This document shows positions 63,960 to 64,000 of a stretch of 64,000 nt of DNA, one piece after another (position 1 is the stretch's first letter; each line of letters opens with the position of its first letter). The notes under the pieces are model-generated. The model saw nothing but the letters and a program-made list of their open reading frames with translations. It ran no database searches and was not told the origin of the DNA. The stretch covers positions 296,766 to 360,765 of the forward strand of contig NZ_JACJOD010000030.1 in assembly GCF_014695385.1 (NCBI RefSeq), in the 5' to 3' direction. The position numbers and the translations under genes were made by a program. Source of the DNA: Trichocoleus sp. FACHB-46. Lineage in GTDB: Bacteria; Cyanobacteriota; Cyanobacteriia; FACHB-46.

Positions 63960-64000
63960 GCACCTAGAAAAGAAAATAGTTTGAAAGCCAAGATAGCACC

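Overview
The window reads as a chromosomal segment of a filamentous-type cyanobacterium. The evidence is the very frequent HIP1 octamer GCGATCGC throughout, a photosystem II small-subunit gene (psb30/ycf12), a Vipp1/IM30 thylakoid protein, a PTOX/AOX-type plastoquinol oxidase, a class II adenosylcobalamin-dependent ribonucleotide reductase, an SLH-domain porin, DUF2808 and DUF3352 proteins, and several short dispersed repeats. The exact genus cannot be read from the sequence. Almost all content is ordinary core genome. No prophage, CRISPR array, transposase or plasmid backbone was seen.

Layout. 0-4 kb: an nrdJ gene on the minus strand. A group I intron carrying a PD-(D/E)XK/NUMOD3/zinc-finger homing-endonuclease-type ORF interrupts it exactly between the catalytic NPCG and the next Glu. 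A one-base frame break about 80 bp upstream of the intron makes the 5' exon look like two cistrons. 4-6.5 kb: a PPOX-fold flavoprotein, cysE, a secreted protein and a 52-residue membrane protein. 6.6-9.8 kb: signalling genes, namely a pseudoreceiver-Hpt protein and a partner-switching set (RsbW-like kinase, receiver-PP2C phosphatase, STAS antagonist). 10-15 kb: PBP2, alternative oxidase and a DUF3352 protein. 15-18.6 kb: a GspE/PilB-type ATPase flanked by two genes sharing the same ~55-residue domain. 18.6-23 kb: rhodanese, hrcA, coaE, tldD.

23-27 kb: two convergent histidine kinases with complementary defects. The first has the phospho-acceptor His but a ruined ATPase domain; the second has an intact ATPase domain but Gln in place of the His. 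27-36 kb: murE, a glutaredoxin-like protein, an SbcD-like nuclease, recJ, psb30, a YkgJ protein, a pair of half-size GDT1/UPF0016 cation exchangers and a membrane protein. 36-44 kb: DUF2808, a GspF/PilC-like protein, a disordered Arg/Gly/Asp-rich protein, a pentapeptide-repeat protein, a tautomerase, a flavin reductase, cobM and lgt. 44-50 kb: rlmN, a zinc ribbon, uvrC, a response regulator and a PEP-CTERM protein. 50-64 kb: a modular RTX protein, an aminotransferase, thioredoxin, vipp1, stress and signalling proteins, moaC, tRNA-Arg(ACG), an MFS transporter, an alpha/beta hydrolase, a lipoprotein and an iron-type porin behind a Fur-box-like site. The window ends in a strong sigma70-type promoter followed by a compact structured leader.

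Most genes are single transcription units with frequent strand changes. The strongest candidates for something new are the complementary histidine kinase pair, the nrdJ intron with its composite nuclease plus the upstream frame break, and the paralogous pair around the GspE-like gene. Two dispersed repeat families, a 30-bp perfect palindrome and a possible small RNA at ~42.4-42.55 kb are secondary leads.
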